From an uncultured Veillonella sp. (GTDB lineage Bacteria; Bacillota; Negativicutes; Veillonellales; Veillonellaceae), in assembly GCF_934230905.1 (NCBI RefSeq), contig NZ_CAKQFJ010000024.1, forward strand, positions 1 to 27,154: a DNA stretch of 27,154 nt, read 5' to 3'. Positions 14,154-20,616 of this stretch are shown piece by piece. Position numbers and translations under genes: made by a program. Every line of letters starts with the position of its first letter. Positions within the stretch are counted from its first letter, which is position 1. The notes beneath the pieces were generated by a model. That model was not told the DNA's origin. It saw only the letters and a program-made list of their open reading frames with translations, and did not search any database.

Positions 14154-16085
14154 TTAATTATTTTTTACAAGTTTACCTATATATGAATTTCTGTCTTCAA
14201 CCGAATTAGATTTATAGTTCCAAGACAGTAATAATGCAGAATTAAGCACTACGAGCAGACTACCTCCGTTATGTACGAGGGCTCCCCATACAGGTGAAAG
14301 CGTTCCTATCATGGCCAAGATAATGGCAATACCATTAAGAATAAGAGCAAAGCTTAAATTAATCTTTATCGTGCGCATCATATGTTTAGATAAAGCCACC
14401 ATATGTGGCATTTCAGAAATTGTATCATTAACTAGAACAATATCAGAGGCTTCTACAGCAATATCGCTACCCATCCCTCCCATAGCAATACCAACATCCG
14501 CTTTTTTGAGGGCTGGTGCATCATTCACACCATCGCCAACCATGGCTACCACATGGCCTTGTTGTTGTAATGTCGATACAGTATTCATCTTGTCTTCTGG
14601 CAAGCAGTCGGCTATGACATGACTCATATTAAGTCGTTTTGCAATGTGTTGTGCCGTTGTGCCATGGTCACCAGTAAGCAACACAGGTGTTACATTAAGA
14701 CTATATAAATCATCCACTACATGGCGGCTTTCAGAACGAACACAATCGGCCAAAGCAATAAAACCTTCTAACACATTATTAATAGCCACATACATAATAG
14801 ATGCACCACGACCTAAATAGGATGCAGCATCAGCTTTCACAGAATCAGGAATATTCACATCAGACACATTCATCATTGCCGTATTACCAACAAGAATGCG
14901 AGTGCGTATGTCCCCATTTACAGACGCCTCAATCCCCTTACCAGGAACAATCGTAACATCCTCAACAGCAGCTAATGGAGCTTCATAATGAGTTGTGTAA
15001 TCAGACACAATAGCCTTACCCAATGGGTGCTCAGATTTTTGCTCTACAGAAGCCACTAGATGATATAGCGCATCGTCTGTCATAGAGCCAATAGACATCA
15101 CAGCCGTTACTTGAGGGCGACCATGTGTCAACGTCCCTGTTTTATCGAATGTAATCGTATCAACCTTAGCTAATTCCTCCATAATGTGACCACGGCGTAC
15201 GAGGAAACCGTGTTTACTAGCATTGGAAATCGCCGCCATAATAGCAGCAGGTGTAGCAAGTACCAATGCACAAGGACAGAACACAACGAGAATCGTCACA
15301 GCGCGGATCATTTCACCGGTTACAAGATATGTACCAACGGCTGTAAGAAGGGCCATCACTACAATCCAGGTAGCCCAGCGATCTGCAAGGCTTACGATTT
15401 TGGCATTGCCTGGATCCGTTTCCTTTACGAGCTTAATCATACGTTGAATGGAGCTATCTTCCCCAGCCTTTGTAGCCATCATGTCGAATGCACCGAATTG
15501 GTTGATTGTACCAGAAAATACATCATCACCTACATGTTTGTCTACCGGCATAGATTCTCCAGTCATAACAGATTGATTCACAGATGTAGTACCCATGCGA
15601 ATTGTACCATCCACAGGAATGATTTCACCAGGCAACACGCGAATCATATCACCGACTGTAACCATATCAGCAGGAATGCTATGTTCTGTATCATTACGAA
15701 CAACACGCGCCGTTGTAGGCGTTAATTTAACAAGACGTTCAATGCCTGCTTGTGCTTTGGATACAGTAAAATCTTCGAGCATGGCACCGAGTTGCATGAT
15801 GAAAGCAATTTCTGCAGCTGCAAAATATTCTCCAATAATAACAGCCGCAATAAGGGCTAAGGACACAAGCAAATCTGCTTTTACGTCAAATTCCTTATAC
15901 ATCGCCTCTGCTGCGCCCCATACGATAGGTAATCCATTGAAAATAATAGCTAACCACGCTAAATCAAAGGGTAATCCAAATCGTATACCCGCCAAACTCA
16001 ATACTACACCAATGCCACCGATAGCTAATGTAACTTGTTCGCTATGATTGATGATCCACTCTTTTGCTTCCTTCCACGTTACCAT
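14154..16085 (-). CDS. P1B-type heavy-metal-exporting ATPase
   Basis: The 643-residue pump has all catalytic motifs: TGES at 175-178, the membrane metal site CPC at 270-272, phosphorylated Asp314 in DKTGTLTHG, SEHPLG at 351-356 and GDGVNDAPALKKADVGIAMG from 517. There is no N-terminal metal-binding domain. The last membrane helices read NLSFALILNG (about 576-585) and VHNGGSLLVVLNSALLL (about 604-620). This lacks the MxxSS of typical Cu+ pumps and the Asp of ZntA/CadA pumps, and the HNGGS resembles the HEGG(T/S) of P1B-4 pumps. The metal is therefore uncertain (Cu, Zn/Cd, Co or Fe). The promoter carries CsoR-like operators. AGGAGG precedes the ATG by 5 nt. Confidence 0.92.
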   Translation of the reverse strand: MVTWKEAKEWIINHSEQVTLAIGGIGVVLSLAGIRFGLPFDLAWLAIIFNGLPIVWGAAEAMYKEFDVKADLLVSLALIAAVIIGEYFAAAEIAFIMQLGAMLEDFTVSKAQAGIERLVKLTPTTARVVRNDTEHSIPADMVTVGDMIRVLPGEIIPVDGTIRMGTTSVNQSVMTGESMPVDKHVGDDVFSGTINQFGAFDMMATKAGEDSSIQRMIKLVKETDPGNAKIVSLADRWATWIVVMALLTAVGTYLVTGEMIRAVTILVVFCPCALVLATPAAIMAAISNASKHGFLVRRGHIMEELAKVDTITFDKTGTLTHGRPQVTAVMSIGSMTDDALYHLVASVEQKSEHPLGKAIVSDYTTHYEAPLAAVEDVTIVPGKGIEASVNGDIRTRILVGNTAMMNVSDVNIPDSVKADAASYLGRGASIMYVAINNVLEGFIALADCVRSESRHVVDDLYSLNVTPVLLTGDHGTTAQHIAKRLNMSHVIADCLPEDKMNTVSTLQQQGHVVAMVGDGVNDAPALKKADVGIAMGGMGSDIAVEASDIVLVNDTISEMPHMVALSKHMMRTIKINLSFALILNGIAIILAMIGTLSPVWGALVHNGGSLLVVLNSALLLSWNYKSNSVEDRNSYIGKLVKNN

Positions 16086-16123
16086 ATGTACCTCCTATGA
16101 AAATGTATATACCTACCTTTTTT

Positions 16124-16139
16124 CATACCCGTTGGTATG
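16124..16139. promoter_or_regulatory. CsoR-like operator, site 3
   Basis: CATACC-CGTT-GGTATG is a perfect 6-bp inverted repeat with a 4-nt centre. It lies in the leader about 40 bp before the ATPase start, and its half-sites match the operator in the promoter. Confidence 0.55.
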
Positions 16140-16157
16140 TTTATCTCATTTTTATTT

Positions 16158-16173
16158 ATACCTATAGGGGTAT
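16158..16173. promoter_or_regulatory. CsoR-like operator, site 2
   Basis: ATACCTATAGGGGTAT has ATACC / GGTAT half-sites with the same 16-bp spacing as sites 1 and 3, and the asymmetric G-run typical of CsoR/RcnR-family operators. Confidence 0.6.
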
Positions 16174-16186
16174 ATCTATCATCTAC

Positions 16187-16215
16187 ACTATATACCCTAT
16201 GGGGTATATTTTCAA
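16187..16215 (-). promoter_or_regulatory. ATPase promoter with operator between -35 and -10
   Basis: On the minus strand TTGAAA (16210-16215) and TATAGT (16187-16192) are 17 bp apart. The spacer holds the palindrome TATACCC-TATG-GGGTATA (16191-16208), so a bound repressor would block polymerase. The ATACCC-N4-GGGTAT form fits the CsoR/CstR/RcnR (DUF156) regulators, which release DNA on Cu(I), persulfide or Ni/Co. No such regulator gene is in the window, so it would act in trans. Confidence 0.75.
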
Positions 16216-16271
16216 GAAGAAATATATGTTAGCTCCGCCAATTCGGGAGCCACTAACCATTGAGGGACATA

Positions 16272-16319
16272 AAAATAGCGACTAGTTACTTAATAATATA
16301 AGTAACTAGTCGCTATTTT
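16272..16319. terminator. Strong bidirectional stem-loop terminator
   Basis: A perfect 21-bp stem (starting AAAATAGCGACTAGTTACTT, arms 16272-16292 and 16299-16319) closes a 6-nt loop. It lies 45 bp after the stop of the membrane protein gene at 16365 and isolates it from the ATPase promoter. The A/T ends give U-tracts on both strands. Confidence 0.8.
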
Positions 16320-16364
16320 CTATATTAGATTTTTATGAAAGTTTTCATTTCTATCAAATACATA

Positions 16365-16790
16365 TTATACCTGCATAGTAGCCCATAGCAGTACGTCATA
16401 AATAAGAGCTACAACAACGGCCATAGCTAGTTGTCCGCCAATATAAACTGGCACGAGGTATATAAAAAAGGCCCATAAAGCGCCAATGATGTTCATCCAT
16501 ATAGGGCCAAGCTGCTTGCTTTCAATCCATGCCACAAATCGATCTAACGAATTGATGATTCTCATAATCCATCGTGGCACGGCCTTGTCCGGATTACACA
16601 CAGGTAAATATAGCAGTAATAGTGGTAATACAATCGCATCAATGGCGAGCAACGCACTTAAGGTTAAAGAAAACCAATCAAGCTCACCTTCCCAAGTGAT
16701 AGGATGCGAATAAAATTGAAGCCCCCACAAATAGGCTTTGTATACGATATACGGTTCTAATAGCCATAATAGGGGCTTCGTAACGTCCAT
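16365..16790 (-). CDS. Membrane protein of unknown function
   Basis: This 141-residue protein has three to four hydrophobic segments: about 5-28, 42-65 (LTLSALLAIDAIVLPLLLLY), 97-115 (IGALWAFFIYLVPVY) and 118-138. There is no cleavable signal peptide, and a basic, amphipathic stretch (residues 70-92, PRWIMRIINSLDRFVAWIES) lies between segments. I do not recognise a family. It is a single-gene unit bounded by terminators at 16272-16319 and 16897-16928. AGAGAGA precedes the ATG by 8 nt, a weak site. It is likely an inner-membrane protein. Confidence 0.65.
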   Translation of the reverse strand: MDVTKPLLWLLEPYIVYKAYLWGLQFYSHPITWEGELDWFSLTLSALLAIDAIVLPLLLLYLPVCNPDKAVPRWIMRIINSLDRFVAWIESKQLGPIWMNIIGALWAFFIYLVPVYIGGQLAMAVVVALIYDVLLWATMQV

Positions 16791-16896
16791 AATAAACTTC
16801 TCTCTCTAAATCTATAAATAGTAAATTAATTATAACATATTTTTTATTATTACATACTTAGAGAATTTTTTAACAATCCTAATATAGACTAATTTA

Positions 16897-16928
16897 AAAA
16901 TGGAACTGCTACAAAACAGTTCCATTTT
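16897..16928 (-). terminator. Rho-independent terminator of the barrel gene
   Basis: AAAATGGAACTG / CAGTTCCATTTT form a perfect 12-bp stem with an 8-nt loop, directly after the stop codon at 16930. The A-run at 16896-16900 supplies a U-tract on the minus strand. Confidence 0.85.
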
Positions 16929-16929
16929 A

Positions 16930-17916
16930 TTACTCTACAGTAACCGTATTATCTCGTCTTACTTTTTCAAGCATTTTAGAACGCACTGTAGATTCAGTAT
17001 CAAGTTTATGTTTACCACCATACCAAGCTATATCTGCGCCAGCCAAGTGGAACATGATTTTACCATAACCACTACCGGAAGCACGTTCAGGTTTATTATA
17101 GCCTATATCAATGGATATGTGCGGAGTCAATTGTAACTCTGTTCCCATACGGAATCCATTCTTATCCGCCTCACGTTTTAAATTCCAATGGTACGCTTCG
17201 CCATACACACGAGCCCACCGAGCATTCTTAAAGGTTTTACCATATTCTAAGGTATAACCGTTAGTCACACTTTGTACGGTCGCATTGTCTATCAAACGAT
17301 CTCCTACTGTACCACGATAATAATTTAATCGCAGTTCGCTTTCACCAGACATATACTCATAACCAATGCCAACGCGACCATGATGATGAGTGAAACGATG
17401 ATCATAAAACACGTTGACACCATGCAAATGACGTTCATCTCTACTGATGCGGCGATAGCCTAAACCGCTATTTAAAGTTGTACCAATATCTGCAGCACGC
17501 GCTACGGATCCTTGGGTAAACCAAACTTGGCGGGACCGATCGTCATAATGACCTATAGGCTGCACCGTTTCCGCACTATACAAAGGCTTCCAGTGTTTCT
17601 GAAAGCTAAAGGCTACCGTGGTTCGTTTCATCCAAGCTTTACCATGAGTATGCATATCATCGTTAAGGTTGGACACAACCGCCACATTAATAGCAGAATT
17701 GACGGCATCAACACTAGAATAATGCGTGGTCTTACGCTCTGTGGTATCCATCACCAATGGACCACTTTTACCAATCTGATGATCAGGTAAATAGGCTGGT
17801 GAAATATGAAACGCCTCCGTATTCACTTGTCTCTTCGTCGCAGAAGATGCCACATCACTGGCCCACACCGTCGGAGCTAGTAACATCCCACACAACACAC
17901 ACACTAAAAATCGCAT
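16930..17916 (-). CDS. Inverse-autotransporter-type outer-membrane beta-barrel, no passenger
   Basis: The start at 17916 has GAGAGAG 5 nt upstream. The 328-residue product begins with a signal peptide (MRFLVCVLCGMLLAPTVWA, then SD). From about residue 110 it shows alternating aromatic/Gly beta strands like the barrel of intimin/invasin-type inverse autotransporters: GLGYRRISRDERHLHGVNVF, YDHRFTHHHGRVGIGYEYMS, LRLNYYRG and the Trp/Tyr/Gly strands after it. Family members usually continue into Ig-like passenger repeats after the barrel; here the protein ends shortly afterwards. It is therefore a stand-alone barrel, possibly a reduced adhesin or a porin-like protein. It marks the host as a diderm. 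A strong promoter lies at 17978-18007. Confidence 0.75.
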   Translation of the reverse strand: MRFLVCVLCGMLLAPTVWASDVASSATKRQVNTEAFHISPAYLPDHQIGKSGPLVMDTTERKTTHYSSVDAVNSAINVAVVSNLNDDMHTHGKAWMKRTTVAFSFQKHWKPLYSAETVQPIGHYDDRSRQVWFTQGSVARAADIGTTLNSGLGYRRISRDERHLHGVNVFYDHRFTHHHGRVGIGYEYMSGESELRLNYYRGTVGDRLIDNATVQSVTNGYTLEYGKTFKNARWARVYGEAYHWNLKREADKNGFRMGTELQLTPHISIDIGYNKPERASGSGYGKIMFHLAGADIAWYGGKHKLDTESTVRSKMLEKVRRDNTVTVE

Positions 17917-17977
17917 ATACACTCTCTCATATCTAACGCTCACAATTCATTAATGAAAAACTAATGAAATATATATT

Positions 17978-18007
17978 AGTATACCGAAAAAAGGTATATA
18001 CTGTCAA
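17978..18007 (-). promoter_or_regulatory. Consensus promoter of the barrel gene, with inverted repeat
   Basis: On the minus strand TTGACA (18002-18007) and TATACT (17978-17983) are 18 bp apart. TATACC (17980-17985) and GGTATA (17993-17998) form an inverted repeat over the spacer and -10, a likely operator or fortuitous symmetry. The start codon is 61 bp downstream. Confidence 0.7.
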
Positions 18008-18008
18008 A

Positions 18009-18057
18009 AAACGGCTGTAACAATATGCGTTCACTGTGCATGCCGTTACAGCCGTTT
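18009..18057 (-). terminator. Stem-loop terminator after the ArsC/Spx-like gene
   Basis: AAACGGCTGTAAC (18009-18021) pairs perfectly with GTTACAGCCGTTT (18045-18057), and an inner ATGC / GCAT pair lies in the loop. On the minus strand the stem is followed by TTTTTGACAG, which is also the -35 box of the barrel gene, so the terminator and the next promoter are fused. Confidence 0.7.
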
Positions 18058-18126
18058 ATAGATTAGGCTCATGATTTTAGTTTATTGATTAGACACCTGA
18101 TTTAAGTTTACGGATCAATCTACCAA

Positions 18127-18480
18127 TTACAGATTAAGCGCTTCAATCCACTCTTTTTCTTTAAATCCAACTAATACCTTATCCTCTAATACCAAGATTG
18201 GACGCTTTACGAGCATACCATTAGATGCTAATAAAGCGAGTTTTTCCTCTTCGCTAAGACCTGGCAACTTATCCTTTAATTGTTGTTCACGATAAATCAA
18301 TCCAGACGTATTAAAGAATGCTTTCAAATCCTTACCTGATTGAGGGTACCAAGCAGCAATTTCTTCAGCTGTAGGATTTTCAGATTTAATATCACGGTCT
18401 GTGTACTCAATATGATGATCATCTAAAAACTTCTTTGCTTTTTTGCACGTTGTGCATTTGGGATATTCTACAAATAACAT
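18127..18480 (-). CDS. ArsC/Spx-family thioredoxin-fold protein
   Basis: The start at 18480 has AAGGAG 5 nt upstream. The 117-residue protein has the family length and features: a redox CTTC at Cys9-Cys12 (YPKCTTCKKAKKFL), the IEYTDRDIKSENPT block, FNTSGLIYR and KRPILVLEDKVLVGF. It resembles the YusI/YffB branch, usually annotated as arsenate reductase family or Spx/MgsR-like. The residues that make Spx a polymerase-binding regulator cannot be confirmed by eye, and no ars genes are near, so arsenate reduction is not supported. A thiol-redox role in the cytoplasm is the safest reading. Confidence 0.82.
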   Translation of the reverse strand: MLFVEYPKCTTCKKAKKFLDDHHIEYTDRDIKSENPTAEEIAAWYPQSGKDLKAFFNTSGLIYREQQLKDKLPGLSEEEKLALLASNGMLVKRPILVLEDKVLVGFKEKEWIEALNL

Positions 18481-18570
18481 AGGAACTCCTTTATCTACAT
18501 ATAACACTAAGAATCATTATTCATTTATATATAGTGTAGCAGATATATCGATTAATTTCAATTTATTGTT

Positions 18571-18888
18571 TTATATATCGTCCGTAGGGATAGCGGTACA
18601 TTGTTGTATTGACTGTAACGCTTCGAGTAAACGACTATTTGTTTGAGCTTTACGCAAATCAAGGTCCATTTGAACTCTCAAAAAAAATCCATTAGACATA
18701 CCAAAATATTTACAAAGTCGTAAATCCGTATCCGCCGTAATTCTACGCTTATCTTGTAAAATCTCTTGAATTCTAGATACAGGCACTTTAATATCTTTGG
18801 CAAGTCGATAAGCTGTTAGACCAAACGGCTTTATAAATTCTTCTTTCAATATCTCACTAATTGTTGGAGTAGGAATATAATTTTTCAT
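18571..18888 (-). CDS. higA: HigA-type XRE antitoxin
   Basis: The start at 18888 has AGAGG 8 nt upstream. The 105-residue protein has the HigA/VapI order: PTPTISEILKEEFIKPFGLT, then a helix-turn-helix (AYRLAKDIKVPVSRIQEIL, DKRRITADTDLRL) and the CKYFGMSNGFFLRVQMDLDL tail. In intact loci HigA binds HigB and represses the higBA promoter. It lies 13 bp after a badly deleted higB on the same strand. The palindrome at 19039-19061 is its likely operator. The antitoxin itself looks complete, so it may survive as a free repressor or as protection against related toxins. Confidence 0.9.
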   Translation of the reverse strand: MKNYIPTPTISEILKEEFIKPFGLTAYRLAKDIKVPVSRIQEILQDKRRITADTDLRLCKYFGMSNGFFLRVQMDLDLRKAQTNSRLLEALQSIQQCTAIPTDDI

Positions 18889-18901
18889 AAGTATAACCTC
18901 T

Positions 18902-19021
18902 TTAATGGTAATCCACAATTTCAACATTATAAAAACAATTTATATCTTTTACTTGAAAGCAAATCCTATACTGATTATTTATCCTAAGACTAGTTTCCTT
19001 ATCCTTAAATCCAATAATCAT
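18902..19021 (-). pseudogene. higB: HigB toxin remnant with large in-frame internal deletion
   Basis: A 39-codon frame starts at 19021 with AAAGGAG 8 nt upstream. Its first ten residues (MIIGFKDKET) match the HigB N-terminus. The next 29 (SLRINNQYRICFQV to NVEIVDYH) match the HigB C-terminal block, NDQYRICF...VEIVDYH in relatives. HigB is normally about 90 residues, so about 50 residues are missing between positions 10 and 11 without loss of frame. The ribonuclease fold could not form, so the toxin should be dead. The frame, ribosome site and join to higA remain intact, which suggests a recent deletion or retention for translational coupling of higA. Confidence 0.85.
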
Positions 19022-19038
19022 AGAATACGTCTCCTTTA

Positions 19039-19061
19039 TTATACCTGTTATACAGGTATAA
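19039..19061. promoter_or_regulatory. Probable HigA operator
   Basis: TTATACCTGT and ACAGGTATAA are perfect 10-bp arms with a 3-bp centre, 18 bp upstream of the higB start. The position and symmetry fit autoregulation by a dimeric HigA. The rest of the gap to 19198 shows nothing clear. Confidence 0.65.
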
Positions 19062-19198
19062 TTCAATATAACTACTTATTCTGAAGATATAAACAAAAAA
19101 ATGAGAACACGATAATATATTCTATAAAAATCTTCTACAAGGGTTATTACACTACCTGCCTATGACACTAATAGTCACCACCTCTTATAAAAAATCAC

Positions 19199-19777
19199 TT
19201 AATTATCACTTACGATAATCTTCGTCACCTTGCTACCATTATGTTCAAAAAATATACCGCGAATGTTATCGCTATTATATCTAAGATATCCATAGAACCA
19301 CCGGTTATTAAAGTCGATAAAGTCAGGGCGCCCATAGACGTCCATAACCTTTTTCAAGGTGTCGCCAACGGCAATGCCTCGAGTAGTTACAGCATCGCGA
19401 TTACTTACGGTTATATACCATACGATAGGTCTGCTATCTTGCATCAAGGAATGTCCAAATTTAATGCCTCCATAGGTAAGCTCATCACGTTTTTCACTAG
19501 TCGGCTGACCTAAGCTAGCTTTTACCGCATCAAAGGACGTTCCCAAGGCAACACCAGCAATCTTCATATCTTCAGCCGGCAAATAAGCACCTATAGCCTG
19601 CCCTGGTCGATAATGACGGTATTGCTCTGCCTTTGGCCAACTAGGTGAAAGCTTAGCATTACTCGTTTCTAAACGATCCATGGCTTTACTAACCCAACTA
19701 GCATCTGCAATGGAGCTTACATTGCCCGCCAGTAATAACGCCGTAGCTACACTAAGTACTATACATTTTGTTCTCAT
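19199..19777 (-). CDS. Exported protein with duplicated SmpA/OmlA-like motif
   Basis: This 192-residue product has a signal peptide (about 1-27, cleavage near ADA). It carries two copies of a short motif: IAGVALGTSFDAVKASLGQP (about 73-92) and RGIAVGDTLKKVMDVYGRP (about 133-151). Each is a beta strand, a G-[TD]-[ST] turn and a helix ending in GxP, followed by strands (LTYGGIKFGH; RWFYGYLRY). This pattern resembles the SmpA/OmlA (BamE-like) fold and related periplasmic proteins, but the identity is not certain. AGGAGAG lies 4 nt before the ATG. No functional partner is visible among its neighbours. Confidence 0.7.
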   Translation of the reverse strand: MRTKCIVLSVATALLLAGNVSSIADASWVSKAMDRLETSNAKLSPSWPKAEQYRHYRPGQAIGAYLPAEDMKIAGVALGTSFDAVKASLGQPTSEKRDELTYGGIKFGHSLMQDSRPIVWYITVSNRDAVTTRGIAVGDTLKKVMDVYGRPDFIDFNNRWFYGYLRYNSDNIRGIFFEHNGSKVTKIIVSDN

Positions 19778-19843
19778 TATTCTCTCCTAATCTCTCAAGC
19801 TATATAAACGATAAAAACCTATAAAACTAGGAAAATTCTCAAA

Positions 19844-20290
19844 TTAACCCCACCCCAATATCCAAGAAAGGAGTTTCCTAAGTTGTAATAATAAGGGTGT
19901 AAGAATTAGGGCGAATATAACAACCAAAAGAGTGCTCCACAATATACCATAGGCTTTCAATATTAATTCAATAATAAAGAATAAAGATTTAAAAGCAAAA
20001 GAAGCCTCTCTTTTTTCTGCTATCCAAGATTTATAGGCATAATATATTTTAGGTTTAGATAAAAATGGATGCAGTTTTTTACACCACACCATCAGCCAAG
20101 GTATAATCCATATGTTACCAAACATAAGAATCAGTACTAGAACTTTATCACCTAATGGGTATAGTTCCAACACATAACGATCATAAATTAAGCCACAAAA
20201 AACATATATGGAAGTACACCAAATTAATAAGAGCAATAGCTTTACAACTACACCTAAAACTATTTTTATAATTGATTTACACATATTCAC
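19844..20290 (-). CDS. Small membrane protein of unknown function
   Basis: The 148-residue frame has three hydrophobic blocks: about 9-37 (IVLGVVVKLLLLLIWCTSIY), 50-68 (LVLILMFGNIWIIPWLMVW) and 102-132 (LFFIIELILKAYGILWSTLL). A basic C-terminal stretch follows. The start is unclear: GTG at 20290 or ATG at 20284, neither with a good ribosome site. I do not recognise the family, and codon content is AT-rich like its surroundings. It could be a genuine membrane protein or a poorly expressed one. Confidence 0.5.
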   Translation of the reverse strand: MNMCKSIIKIVLGVVVKLLLLLIWCTSIYVFCGLIYDRYVLELYPLGDKVLVLILMFGNIWIIPWLMVWCKKLHPFLSKPKIYYAYKSWIAEKREASFAFKSLFFIIELILKAYGILWSTLLVVIFALILTPLLLQLRKLLSWILGWG

Positions 20291-20346
20291 AAATATCTAA
20301 CGCTCAAAAACTATATGATATAACAATATAACAACCCTAACGAAAA

Positions 20347-20396
20347 AGGCACAACCTTCTTAGTATAAGTATACTATGCTAAGAAGCATTGTGCCT
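20347..20396 (-). terminator. Compound stem-loop with U-tract on the minus strand
   Basis: AGGCACAA / TTGTGCCT (20347-20354, 20389-20396) and, inside it, CTTCTTAG / CTAAGAAG (20356-20363, 20379-20386) stack into a long hairpin. The A-run 20343-20347 gives TTTTTC on the minus strand. It would stop minus-strand transcription arriving from 20615 or from an antisense transcript of the RNA unit. Confidence 0.65.
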
Positions 20397-20419
20397 ATTG
20401 TTTTATGGTTTATTCGTAT

Positions 20420-20448
20420 TTGACGATATATACAATTCTATCTATAAT
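20420..20448 (+). promoter_or_regulatory. Consensus sigma-A promoter without an ORF behind it
   Basis: TTGACG (20420-20425) and TATAAT (20443-20448) are separated by exactly 17 bp. The -10 is perfect, and this is one of the best promoters in the window. No coding frame of note follows on this strand before the terminator at 20580. Confidence 0.75.
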
Positions 20449-20454
20449 ATAAAA

Positions 20455-20614
20455 AGATAGTCAGACGAGTCGAAACGTCGGGCTCATCTCGAAACAATAC
20501 GAATTTGTAGAAATGGCCTTTTCGTTTTACCTAGCTACCAAGCGGTAACGGAGGGCTATTTTGCTATTGCTAGACAAATAAGAGCTATCTTAGAAAATCT
20601 AAGATAGCTCTTTT
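20455..20614 (+). ncRNA. Unidentified small structured RNA (candidate)
   Basis: A transcript starting about 7 bp past the -10 box and ending in the terminator U-run would be about 160 nt. It has no convincing ORF. Pairings seen by eye: AGACGAG / CTCATCT (20463-20469, 20483-20489, one mismatch), ATTTGT / ACAAAT (20503-20508, 20574-20579), AAATGGCC / GGCTATTT (20511-20518, 20554-20561), TACC-AAGC-GGTA (20536-20547), and CTAGC / GCTAG (20531-20535, 20569-20573). The last crosses the AAATGGCC helix, so it is a pseudoknot or an alternative fold. It does not match the SRP, tmRNA, RNase P or common riboswitch signatures I know. 6S RNA cannot be excluded. No plus-strand gene follows for 1.3 kb, so a trans-acting RNA is likelier than a leader. 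Confidence 0.55.
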
Positions 20615-20616
20615 TT
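20580..20616 (+). terminator. Rho-independent terminator of the RNA unit
   Basis: A perfect 14-bp stem (AAGAGCTATCTTAG / CTAAGATAGCTCTT) with a 5-nt loop is followed by TTTTTT on the plus strand. The minus-strand gene ends inside the U-run (stop at 20615). On that strand the tract TTATTTG is weaker, so the structure mainly serves the plus strand. Confidence 0.85.

Noticed and set aside
15186..15725. A 179-codon open frame on the plus strand inside the ATPase gene
   Set aside because: It is antisense to a fully motif-bearing ATPase, has a composition typical of a reverse-frame shadow, and has no ribosome binding site or recognisable domain.
18127..18480. Arsenic resistance locus
   Set aside because: The ArsC-fold protein stands alone with no ArsR, ArsB or Acr3 nearby, and CTTC members of this family are often not arsenate reductases.
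20461..20496. Possible hammerhead ribozyme (GACGAG ... CGAAAC twice)
   Set aside because: The invariant CUGA of the core is CAGA here, and the required three-way helix order cannot be drawn.
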